Shown: positions 1 through 5,697 of the stretch, piece by piece
Layout of the letters: each line of letters starts with the position of its first letter
Numbering within the stretch: the stretch's first letter is position 1
Assembly (NCBI GenBank): GCA_013152825.1
Contig: JAADFP010000160.1
Span: 1 to 12,055, forward strand
From: Caldisericota bacterium
GTDB taxonomy: Bacteria > CAIJMQ01 > JAADFP01
DNA: 12,055 nt
Direction: 5' to 3'
Program-made: the position numbers and the translations under genes
The notes under the pieces: generated by a model
Databases searched by the model: none
Seen by the model: the letters and a program-made list of their open reading frames with translations, nothing else
What the model was told of the DNA's origin: nothing

Positions 1-817
1 TAAGAGGTGTTCGTGCCTCATCTATAAGCACTGAATCCACCTCATCGATAATGGCAAAGTTTAATTTTTTCTGTACCATTTCCTCAGGGGAGGTAGCCAT
101 ATTATCCCTGAGGTAGTCAAAACCAAATTCGTTATTAGTTCCATAGGTTATATCGCAGGAATAAGCCTGGCAGCGTCCCGCATAATCCAGGGTACTCTGG
201 ATAACTCCCACTGTAAGCCCCAGAGCTTCGTAAAGAGGCCCCATCCACTCTTTATCCCTGCGAGCCAGATAATCGTTTACAGTAACCACATGCACCCCTT
301 CTCCGGTCAAAGCATTTAAGTAAGCAGGAAGGGTAGCAACCAGGGTTTTCCCTTCTCCTGTAGCCATCTCTGCAATTTTACCCTCATGGATTACCACTCC
401 TCCTATCAACTGCACATCAAAAGGCACCATATCCCATTCTATTTCCATGTCGCAGACCTGCCATTTTTTACCTACCAGTTTTCTGGCTGCCTCTTTAACC
501 AGGGCAAAAGCTTCTGGTAATAAGGGATTCAATATTTCGTTTTTTAGCTCCCTCAATTTCCTTTTCCAGCGTAATTTTTCCTGGGAGGTCACTGCCTGTT
601 GAATATTTAATCTTACCTCTTCTAACTCTTTTCTCTTTTCTCTCTCTATCTCTTTTGCTCTTTCCTTCAATTCCTTTGTTTTCTCCGGCACTTTTTCCAG
701 AGGGATCTTTCGCATTTCCCCTTCCCACTTATGAATTTCTTCCACTATCTTTCCTATGCGTTTAATCTCCCTCTCATTCTTCGTGCCAAAGAATTTTTGT
801 ATTACCTTCACTATCAT
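1..817 (-). CDS. secA: SecA preprotein translocase ATPase, N-terminal 272 residues (cut by window edge)
   Basis: SecA is the cytoplasmic ATPase that drives unfolded preproteins through the SecYEG channel. The frame starts at ATG 817 and stays open to base 1, so the C-terminal two thirds lie outside the window. The visible protein starts MIVKVIQKFFG and contains the Walker A segment MATGEGKT (about residues 151-158), VTVNDYLARRD (178-188), YGTNNEFGFDYLRDN (225-239) and the Walker B region IIDEVDSVLIDEART (256-270), all diagnostic of the DEAD motor. Compared with the E. coli protein as I recall it, there are two insertions. One is about 35 highly charged residues (roughly 48-97, Lys/Arg/Glu-rich, probably helical). 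The other is about 12 residues before WDMVPFDVQ (128-136), which resembles chlamydial SecA. The Shine-Dalgarno is weak (AGGA about 10 nt upstream). A promoter-like site lies about 85 nt upstream of the start. Identity is certain; lineage is inferred. Confidence 0.97.
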   Translation of the reverse strand, partial: MIVKVIQKFFGTKNEREIKRIGKIVEEIHKWEGEMRKIPLEKVPEKTKELKERAKEIEREKRKELEEVRLNIQQAVTSQEKLRWKRKLRELKNEILNPLLPEAFALVKEAARKLVGKKWQVCDMEIEWDMVPFDVQLIGGVVIHEGKIAEMATGEGKTLVATLPAYLNALTGEGVHVVTVNDYLARRDKEWMGPLYEALGLTVGVIQSTLDYAGRCQAYSCDITYGTNNEFGFDYLRDNMATSPEEMVQKKLNFAIIDEVDSVLIDEARTPL

Positions 818-839
818 AATAAATTATTCCTACTTTAAA

Positions 840-896
840 TCATTTATTGAGAAATTGGTAAATGGAGTAAGCAGAATATAGGCCATTCTTTCTCAT
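840..896 (-). CDS. Possible 18-codon leader ORF upstream of secA
   Basis: An ORF encoding MRKNGLYSAYSIYQFLNK starts with ATG at 896 and stops with TGA at 840, 22 nt before the secA start. Its ATG sits exactly 6 nt after a TAAAAT -10-like hexamer, so a transcript from that site would begin at or next to the start codon (leaderless). secA is controlled by an upstream translated leader in some bacteria (SecM in E. coli), which makes the position suggestive. The peptide itself has no recognisable arrest motif and such short ORFs arise easily by chance. It is listed as a candidate only. Confidence 0.18.
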   Translation of the reverse strand: MRKNGLYSAYSIYQFLNK

Positions 897-902
897 TGTA
901 AC

Positions 903-911
903 ATTTTACCA
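903..911 (-). promoter_or_regulatory. Extended -10 promoter candidate for secA
   Basis: Read on the minus strand, this is TGG-TAAAAT, an extended -10 arrangement (TG, one base, then a hexamer one mismatch from TATAAT). It sits within a 12-nt sequence (900-911) identical to one upstream of recG. I see no good -35. Predicted start of transcription is near 896, giving a leader of about 80 nt before secA. Confidence 0.4.
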
Positions 912-951
912 AAAAGGAGGGAGTAAGTGAGGAGGAGATACAGGAAAGACC

Positions 952-1014
952 TTAGACTTTAGACAGTAGACTGGGAAAGGAGTAGTTGGTAGCGAGTAGA
1001 TAGTAGCGAGGGGG
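952..1014 (+). repeat. Heptad repeat element, copy A
   Basis: On the plus strand this begins with three heptamers of the form KTAGACW (952-958, 959-965, 966-972). A GGGAAAGG spacer follows, then four heptamers of the form RGTAGNN (981-987, 988-994, 995-1001, 1002-1008) and a G-run. The segment 967-1014 matches 1221-1268 over 48 nt with two mismatches. Orientation is arbitrary. It resembles in form the short tandemly repeated repetitive (STRR) heptamers known from cyanobacterial genomes, but the sequence differs. Confidence 0.85.
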
Positions 1015-1075
1015 GGGAGATGCATGATAAAGCAGTGAACAGTAAAGTGGTTTCCTGGTTTATTGCCTGCCTGTC

Positions 1076-1095
1076 ATGCCTGCGGAAGCAAGCAT
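1076..1095. repeat. REP-like imperfect palindrome (hairpin)
   Basis: Arms ATGCCTGC (1076-1083) and GCAAGCAT (1088-1095) pair over 8 bp with one G.T-type mismatch around a GGAA loop. They are preceded by TGTC. This is the form TGTCAT-(C/G-rich arm)-loop-arm of the dispersed TGTCATTCCCGC-type palindromes common between genes in many bacterial genomes. It lies between the two heptad elements and is followed by two more heptamers, GTAGACT and TAAGACT (1098-1111). A weak related piece, GCAGGAATCCAGA, lies at 1272-1284. Confidence 0.55.
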
Positions 1096-1152
1096 TTGTA
1101 GACTTAAGACTGATAAAAGTGAGTAAGTGAGAGGCACAAAGGGGGTGGAAAA

Positions 1153-1173
1153 GGACGGTAGACGGAGGACGGT
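1153..1173 (+). repeat. Three tandem RGACGGW heptamers
   Basis: GGACGGT (1153-1159), AGACGGA (1160-1166) and GGACGGT (1167-1173) stand in tandem. The last runs into the odd palindrome ACGGTTACCGT (1169-1179). The RGAC core links these heptamers to the TAGAC heptamers of copies A and B. Confidence 0.7.
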
Positions 1174-1212
1174 TACCGTTTCGCGCCACCCAACCTCAAC
1201 CGGTTGACGTAG

Positions 1213-1268
1213 TTAGACTATAGACTGGGAAAGGAGTAGTTAGTAGCGAGTAGACAGTAGCGAGGGGG
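1213..1268 (+). repeat. Heptad repeat element, copy B
   Basis: This is the second copy of the element, in direct orientation 254 nt from copy A. It has two leading NTAGACT heptamers (1213-1219, 1220-1226) instead of three, the same GGGAAAGG spacer, four AGTAGNN heptamers (1235-1262; NN = TT, CG, AC, CG) and a G-run. The loss or gain of a whole leading 7-nt unit between copies fits slippage in steps of seven. Confidence 0.85.
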
Positions 1269-1317
1269 AATGCAGGAATCCAGAATAATAGAATAAATAG
1301 TAACCAGTGAACTATGA

Positions 1318-2190
1318 TTACTCTGTCTTTACTTTCCAGATGTTGTAGATGCGATTTTCTTCCCGTAGATAATATATGTATCCATCGGGTCTCCACTGGA
1401 GGAAAGATTCTCTGGCAGTATCCTGGGTAATTCTGGTAAGATTATTGCCTGCTAAATTCACAGACCATATATCGTATTCCCCGCCCCTATTTGAAACAAA
1501 GGCTATTTTTTCTCCATCCGGAGAGAAGACAGGGTAACCACACCAGGCCTTTTCCTTAAATATATCAGTAATGAACCCTGTCTTTACACTTACCGTAGCA
1601 ATATTCCCATCCGAAGAAAACACTAACTTCTTGCCATCAGGGGACCAGGAGGGATAATCATTGTATCCTTCCATGGTAAGAAACTTTAAGTTGCTTCCAT
1701 CTACGTTCATAGTCCATATATTGTGTTGTAGCATCAAGGCAATAAGATTACCCAGTGGAGACCAGGCAGGACGATAGCCTTCTTGAGGAGTATCCTTAAG
1801 CCCGGTGCCATCTGCATTGACAATGTAAATACGCGAAGAGAAATTTTCTATATTAAATGAACTAAATACTATTCTCCTGCCTTCCGGAGACCAGGAAGGA
1901 TGTTCAGCCGGGATATTTGTTATACGGCGATATTCTTTTGTCCGCAAGTCAAGAATGTACAAAGATTCCTCTTCCCCCTCTTTTATCATACTCAAAGCAA
2001 TTTTATTCCCATCGGGAGAAATAGAAAAGGAACTCTTGGGATAGATATCCTGGGTTACAGGCTGGGGCGAAGAAGCCAGCACTTTTTCCTTTTCCTGGCT
2101 AAACAGAAAAGAAGAAGACAATATACCCAAAAAGAGTATAAAAAAAGCAAAAAAGCTTAACCCACGCATTTTATATCTAACAATACTCAA
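1318..2190 (-). CDS. Exported TolB-like six-bladed beta-propeller protein
   Basis: The product is a 290-residue PD40/WD40-like propeller of the TolB C-terminal type. After a basic N-terminus and a hydrophobic stretch (about residues 11-30, ending SSSFLFSQ, a likely Sec signal or anchor) it has six repeats. Their turns read SPDG (58), SPEG (101), SPLG (144), SPDG (183), SPDG (223) and RPDG (267), each preceded by an aromatic-Ser/Trp strand and followed by a K/R-hydrophobic strand. It lacks the N-terminal domain of true TolB and no Tol-Pal genes are nearby, so calling it TolB would be unsafe. Periplasmic or outer-face location and protein-protein binding are inferred. The start is TTG at 2190, chosen because AGGA lies 6 nt upstream. 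The in-frame ATG at 2169 has no Shine-Dalgarno and would shorten the signal's basic region. It follows recG by 53 nt with its own promoter candidate. Confidence 0.85.
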   Translation of the reverse strand: MSIVRYKMRGLSFFAFFILFLGILSSSFLFSQEKEKVLASSPQPVTQDIYPKSSFSISPDGNKIALSMIKEGEEESLYILDLRTKEYRRITNIPAEHPSWSPEGRRIVFSSFNIENFSSRIYIVNADGTGLKDTPQEGYRPAWSPLGNLIALMLQHNIWTMNVDGSNLKFLTMEGYNDYPSWSPDGKKLVFSSDGNIATVSVKTGFITDIFKEKAWCGYPVFSPDGEKIAFVSNRGGEYDIWSVNLAGNNLTRITQDTARESFLQWRPDGYIYYLREENRIYNIWKVKTE

Positions 2191-2223
2191 TTTATGTCCT
2201 AACTTATTTTCTTTTCTGTTAAG

Positions 2224-2252
2224 ATTTTAAATGAGTATACCTTTTAAGTCAA
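2224..2252 (-). promoter_or_regulatory. Sigma70-type promoter candidate for the propeller gene
   Basis: The minus strand reads TTGACT (2252-2247), a 17-nt spacer, then TAAAAT (2229-2224). Each hexamer is one mismatch from the bacterial consensus and the spacing is ideal. The -35 box coincides with the last two sense codons of recG. Transcription would start near 2217, about 26 nt before the TTG start. The -10 hexamer is the same as those proposed for recG and secA. Confidence 0.6.
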
Positions 2253-4559
2253 GGATATTTCTTTCCATTCCGGAAATCTTTCTTCTATTACCTTCAAAAG
2301 GGTAACAGGGATAGCTCGCTTTTCTAAATAACACCGGACTTCTTTTCTTACCTTTTCAATGAGATTGGCAGAACGGAGGAGATTTATTATGCGAAACCCG
2401 GAGAATCCGTGCTGCTTAGACCCCAGTAGTTCCCCCGGTCCCCTCAGCTTGAGATCTTCCTCGGCTATAAGGAATCCATCTCTACTTTCAAGAAGAGTAT
2501 TCAATCTTTTGTATCCCTTTTCCGTAGCAGGATTCCCTATAAGTACACAATAAGAAGGATAAGGCCCCCTGCCTATTCTACCCCGCAATTGATGCAGCTG
2601 GGCTAACCCAAAATTATGAGCGTCCTCTATAACCATGAGAGTAGCTTCCGGGACATCCACACCTACTTCTATTACCGTAGTGGAAAGGAGCAGATGAAAC
2701 TCTTTTTTACGGAATTTTTCCATGATTTCCTTTTGTTCTTCTTTTTTAAGTCTTCCATGCAGTATTCCTATCGGAATATCAGGAAATACTAATCTCAACC
2801 TATGGAAAGTTTCTTCTACCGATTCCAGCTCGCTTTTGCCAGATGCTTCTATACGGGGAACTACATAGTAGATAAGCCTGCCCTGAGCAACCTCTTCTCT
2901 CATAAACTGGTATACCCTTTCTCTTTCCTCCTCTCTTATCCAGAAAGTTTCCACCTCACCTCTTCCCCCCGGTACTTCCGTTAAGGTAGAAATTTCCATA
3001 TCTCCATATAGTGCCAGAGCCAGACTTCTGGGAATTGGGGTTGCACTCATCACCAGAACGTGAGGAAATTCATCCTTGAAAGAGAGTGCACTTCTTTGCA
3101 TTACCCCAAACTTATGTTGTTCATCAATTACCACCAGCCCCAGGGAAGAAAACTTAATTTCTTCTTCAACCAGAGAATGTGTTCCTATTACCACATCCGC
3201 CTTTCCTTCCCGGATTTTTCCTATTATCTCTTCTTTCTGCTTTCCTTTTTCTTTACCGGTTAATAAAACTACTTCATATCCCAGAGGAGAAAGATATCTT
3301 AGAAAATTAAAGTAATGCTGTTCAGAAAGTATTAATGTAGGAGCCATGATTGCTGCCTGGGCACCATTTTTTAGTGCAAGTAAAGTTGCGGCTAGAGCTA
3401 CAACTGTTTTCCCTGAACCAACTTCTCCCTGCAGAAGGCGGTACATCCGTTTTCCTGAATTGAGGTCTTTCTCAATTTCCTTTACTACTTCCTCCTGGGA
3501 AGGAGTAAGAGAAAAGGGGAGAATATCGGAAAGTATCTCCCGTACTTCTCCTTTTAGCACTCTACCCCTGTCTCTTTCGAAACGTCCCCTCTTTAAAAAC
3601 AGCCCAAGTTGAAAGAGAAACATCTCTTCCCAGGCAAATCGTAAACGGGCCTTTTTCAATGAGGGGTAAGAAGAAGGGAAATGAATCTCCCTCATAGCCT
3701 CGCTTACCTGCGGAAGAGTATGTTTTTTTCTTATAAACTCAGGCAAAGGGTCATAAAGGAAAGGGATATATTCCTCTATGGATTGAAATATCAGCTTTCT
3801 CAACAATCTCTGGGTAATATCCTGAGTAGAGGGATAAAGAGGAATAACTCTTCCCACATTTAAATGTGGATTATTTTCTTCTACAACTTCGAATTCGGGA
3901 TGAATCATGCACCTACCGGAAAACTCCTCCACCCGGCCAGTAAAGACAATATCCTTTCCCAAAGGAAGCAGTTTTTTTATCCCCCGGTATGAAAACCAGA
4001 TCATAGTTATCTTCCCTGTCCCATCCCCAACTATAGCTTTAAGCAATTTTTTCCCTTTTCGGGTTCTCTCTTCTCCTATAAGGAGAACTTTCCCTTTTAT
4101 GGTAACGGTTTCTCCTTTTTTCAAAGAACCAATGTTTTCCAGCTGGCTCCTATCTTCATATTTACGGGGAAAGTGGTAAAGAAGGTCTCTCATATTCAGG
4201 ATACTTAAACGAGCAAGTTTTTCTGCCAGGCGAGGCCCTACTCCCTTGAGATATTGCACCGGAGTTTCCAGAAATACTTCTTCTCTGAGTTTAAGAAGTA
4301 TATCCTCTGATTCCTGCACAAATTCTGCTCTTTCATCTATACTCCATTGAGAATAAAAGGATACTTTATCTATTATTTTTTTTATCCATTCGTACTGGTG
4401 GGATTTAAGATTACAAAGCAAAAGCTTTTCTCCCCATTCCCGTACAAACTTATCAAAGCCGCCGAAACAGGACTGATTTTTGAAACCAGATTTCTTCTCA
4501 TGGGGAAAAGGTTTAAGGAGAATTTCAAGGGTATGTAAAAGAGACTGCGAATCTCGCAT
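2244..4559 (-). CDS. recG: ATP-dependent DNA helicase RecG
   Basis: RecG is a superfamily 2 double-stranded DNA translocase that regresses stalled replication forks and processes branched recombination intermediates. The 771 residues run in the expected order. An N-terminal helical extension of about 95 residues comes first, as in the long Thermotoga-type RecG rather than the 693-residue E. coli form. The wedge/OB region follows, with YLKGVGPRLAEKL (103-115) and the FPRKYEDR motif (130-137). The helicase core has Walker A GEVGSGKT (378-385; the usual family form is GDVGSGKT), DEQH (479-482), SATPIPRS (505-512) and HQLRGRIGRG (656-665). The TRG/C-terminal part includes LKLRGPGELLGSKQHG (703-718). 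There is no frameshift. ATG 4559 has no Shine-Dalgarno but is preceded by a -10-like hexamer at 6 nt. The gene sits alone between the glycan locus and the propeller gene. Confidence 0.98.
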   Translation of the reverse strand: MRDSQSLLHTLEILLKPFPHEKKSGFKNQSCFGGFDKFVREWGEKLLLCNLKSHQYEWIKKIIDKVSFYSQWSIDERAEFVQESEDILLKLREEVFLETPVQYLKGVGPRLAEKLARLSILNMRDLLYHFPRKYEDRSQLENIGSLKKGETVTIKGKVLLIGEERTRKGKKLLKAIVGDGTGKITMIWFSYRGIKKLLPLGKDIVFTGRVEEFSGRCMIHPEFEVVEENNPHLNVGRVIPLYPSTQDITQRLLRKLIFQSIEEYIPFLYDPLPEFIRKKHTLPQVSEAMREIHFPSSYPSLKKARLRFAWEEMFLFQLGLFLKRGRFERDRGRVLKGEVREILSDILPFSLTPSQEEVVKEIEKDLNSGKRMYRLLQGEVGSGKTVVALAATLLALKNGAQAAIMAPTLILSEQHYFNFLRYLSPLGYEVVLLTGKEKGKQKEEIIGKIREGKADVVIGTHSLVEEEIKFSSLGLVVIDEQHKFGVMQRSALSFKDEFPHVLVMSATPIPRSLALALYGDMEISTLTEVPGGRGEVETFWIREEERERVYQFMREEVAQGRLIYYVVPRIEASGKSELESVEETFHRLRLVFPDIPIGILHGRLKKEEQKEIMEKFRKKEFHLLLSTTVIEVGVDVPEATLMVIEDAHNFGLAQLHQLRGRIGRGPYPSYCVLIGNPATEKGYKRLNTLLESRDGFLIAEEDLKLRGPGELLGSKQHGFSGFRIINLLRSANLIEKVRKEVRCYLEKRAIPVTLLKVIEERFPEWKEISLT

Positions 4560-4565
4560 GGAAAC

Positions 4566-4596
4566 ATTTTACCAGAAAAAAGCCAAAGGAATTCAA
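4566..4596 (-). promoter_or_regulatory. Promoter candidate for recG, predicting a leaderless mRNA
   Basis: The minus strand carries TGG-TAAAAT (4574-4566), an extended -10, with a weak TTGAAT (4596-4591) at a 19-nt spacing. Six bases separate the -10 from the recG ATG at 4559, so transcription would start at or beside the A of the start codon. That agrees with the absence of any Shine-Dalgarno. TGGTAAAATGTT (4563-4574) also occurs upstream of secA. Confidence 0.45.
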
Positions 4597-4679
4597 GCAC
4601 AAACACGAAAGATATTTTCTATAACGTAATCCTGTTCTTCCTGGGTCAGAGTATAAAGAGGAGGGATTAATAGTAGTGC
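4593..4679 (-). pseudogene. C-terminal relic of a DegT/DnrJ/EryC1/StrS aminotransferase
   Basis: Directly downstream of the SDR gene, a 28-codon open stretch (4679-4596) ends in TGA at 4593 and is closed upstream by TAA at 4680-4682. Its translation includes PPLYTLTQEEQDYVIENIF. This is the characteristic tail of DegT-family sugar aminotransferases, whose C-terminus reads SLPLYP.LT.EEQDYVIE.I. The intact aminotransferase at 6803-5694 ends with the equivalent SLPLYPEMEEVEVKYVIDSI. Nothing upstream in any frame continues it, because the SDR gene ends 14 nt away. I infer that a second aminotransferase gene was deleted, leaving only its tail. The relic differs from the intact local copy, so it is not a recent duplicate of it. 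Confidence 0.72.
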
Positions 4680-4695
4680 TTACAGCTTTTCCTTC

Positions 4696-5697
4696 CTATT
4701 CCCAGCCGAATTTTTCAATAAGAGGAAGCAGAGTTTCAGGATCAGAATAAGCATTCCTGAACCAGAGGAGAAATTTTTCTATGCCTTCAGGGAAAGCAAC
4801 CTTTGCTTCAAACCCTGTAACTTTGCGAGCATAGGAAGCATTGGCAAAATGTCTTTTTACATCTCCCGGCCGGGGAGAAAGAAAAACAGGAGAAATTGTT
4901 TCCTTATTCAACAGATGAATAAGCAAATTGGCTACTTCTATAATCGATACTTCCTCTCCCCGGGCTACGTTAAAAGTCTTCCCCACTGCATCTGGGTGGA
5001 GAGAAATCTCTAATATACCCCGGGCTGTATCTTCCACGTAAGTAAAATCCCTGGTTTGCTTGCCATCGCCAAAAATGGTAGGTGGGTGGTTATTTAAAAG
5101 CTGGATTATAAATCTGGGAATCACTTCACCGTATACACCCTCAAAATGCTCACGGGGACCGTAGGTATTGAAAGGCCTTATCACTGTGACTGGTAAGCCA
5201 TAAGTATAAAAGTAAGCCAGAGCATACTTTTCTCCGGCCAGCTTACTGGCTCCATAGGCAGTAGTAGGATTCAAAGGGTGATTCTCATCCATGGGAACAT
5301 ATTCAGCAGAACCGTAAACTTCCGAGGAAGAAACATAAACGAATTTTTCCACTCCTACCTCCCTGCACAATTCACATAAATCAAGCGTAGCAGTGGCATT
5401 TACTTCATGTACTATAAAAGGGTCCTTCAGAGACTCCCTGAGACATTTTACGGCCAGATGATAGACCCATTCTATGCCGGAGAGAGTAGTTTTTAAAAGG
5501 CTTCGGTCTCTAATGTCTCCTTCTACCACTTCCAGGTTATCATTTCCCTCATGCTGGGAGAGATTTTCCCTTTTTCCGCTGGAGAAATCATCCACCACCC
5601 TTACCCTGGCTCCTTTTTTTAATAGTAAATCAACCAGGTGGCTTCCTATGAACCCAGCCCCACCTGTAACCAGTATTTTCTTTCCTTTTAATGTCAT
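4696..5697 (-). CDS. NAD-dependent nucleotide-sugar epimerase/dehydratase (extended SDR)
   Basis: This 333-residue extended short-chain dehydrogenase/reductase probably acts on a UDP- or dTDP-sugar in the cytoplasm. Its Rossmann motif is GGAGFIG (12-18). VVDDFSSGKREN (34-45) has the acidic residues that select NAD over NADP. The catalytic set comprises SSSEVYG (123-129) and Tyr148-x3-Lys152 in YGASK. RPFNTYGPRE (174-183) and FGDGKQTRDFTYVED (209-223) are typical of sugar-nucleotide epimerases and dehydratases. The usual HLAA after strand 4 is replaced by HLAVKC (80-85). The reading frame is open much further upstream (to 6054), but that part is out-of-frame aminotransferase DNA. ATG 5697 overlaps the aminotransferase stop as ATGA, so the two are probably translationally coupled. 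A UDP-GlcNAc/UDP-Glc 4-epimerase role is likelier than a 4,6-dehydratase, but I cannot settle this. Confidence 0.88.
   Translation of the reverse strand: MTLKGKKILVTGGAGFIGSHLVDLLLKKGARVRVVDDFSSGKRENLSQHEGNDNLEVVEGDIRDRSLLKTTLSGIEWVYHLAVKCLRESLKDPFIVHEVNATATLDLCELCREVGVEKFVYVSSSEVYGSAEYVPMDENHPLNPTTAYGASKLAGEKYALAYFYTYGLPVTVIRPFNTYGPREHFEGVYGEVIPRFIIQLLNNHPPTIFGDGKQTRDFTYVEDTARGILEISLHPDAVGKTFNVARGEEVSIIEVANLLIHLLNKETISPVFLSPRPGDVKRHFANASYARKVTGFEAKVAFPEGIEKFLLWFRNAYSDPETLLPLIEKFGWE

Larger units (their letters stand above)
818..1317. other. 500-nt intergenic region filled with degenerate heptamer repeats
   Basis: This is the only stretch over 300 nt without a convincing gene. The left 90 nt (818-911) hold the secA leader and promoter candidate. 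Nearly all of the rest (about 921-1312) consists of short repeats. These include heptamers of the types KTAGACW, AGTAGNN, RGACGGW, CAGTRAA and AGTRAMC, an 11-nt word GAGTAAGTGAG found at 921-931 and again at 1121-1131, a 48-nt unit present twice, a hairpin-forming palindrome, and a 12-nt perfect palindrome TCAACCGGTTGA at 1196-1207. The plus strand is strongly purine-rich. Two minus-strand ORFs of 66-76 codons cross it, but they are simply read-through of the repeats and lack family signatures. Confidence 0.85.

Noticed and set aside
495..728. 77-codon minus-strand ORF within secA
   Set aside because: It is an out-of-frame reading of the Lys/Glu-rich insertion of SecA; the in-frame reading gives clear SecA motifs.
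952..1268. CRISPR array
   Set aside because: There are only two long repeat copies, separated by 206 nt, with internal 7-nt periodicity, no uniform 30-40 nt spacers and no cas genes.
959..1396. Two minus-strand ORFs of 76 and 66 codons (959-1189, 1196-1396)
   Set aside because: They are open only because the heptad repeats lack stop codons in those frames. One overlaps the 3' end of the propeller gene out of frame. No start signals or protein family signs.
4575..4600. Rho-independent terminator after the glycan locus
   Set aside because: The minus strand has a T-run (TTTTTT) after TTTGGC, but no stable stem precedes it; the T-run is more likely part of the recG promoter spacer.
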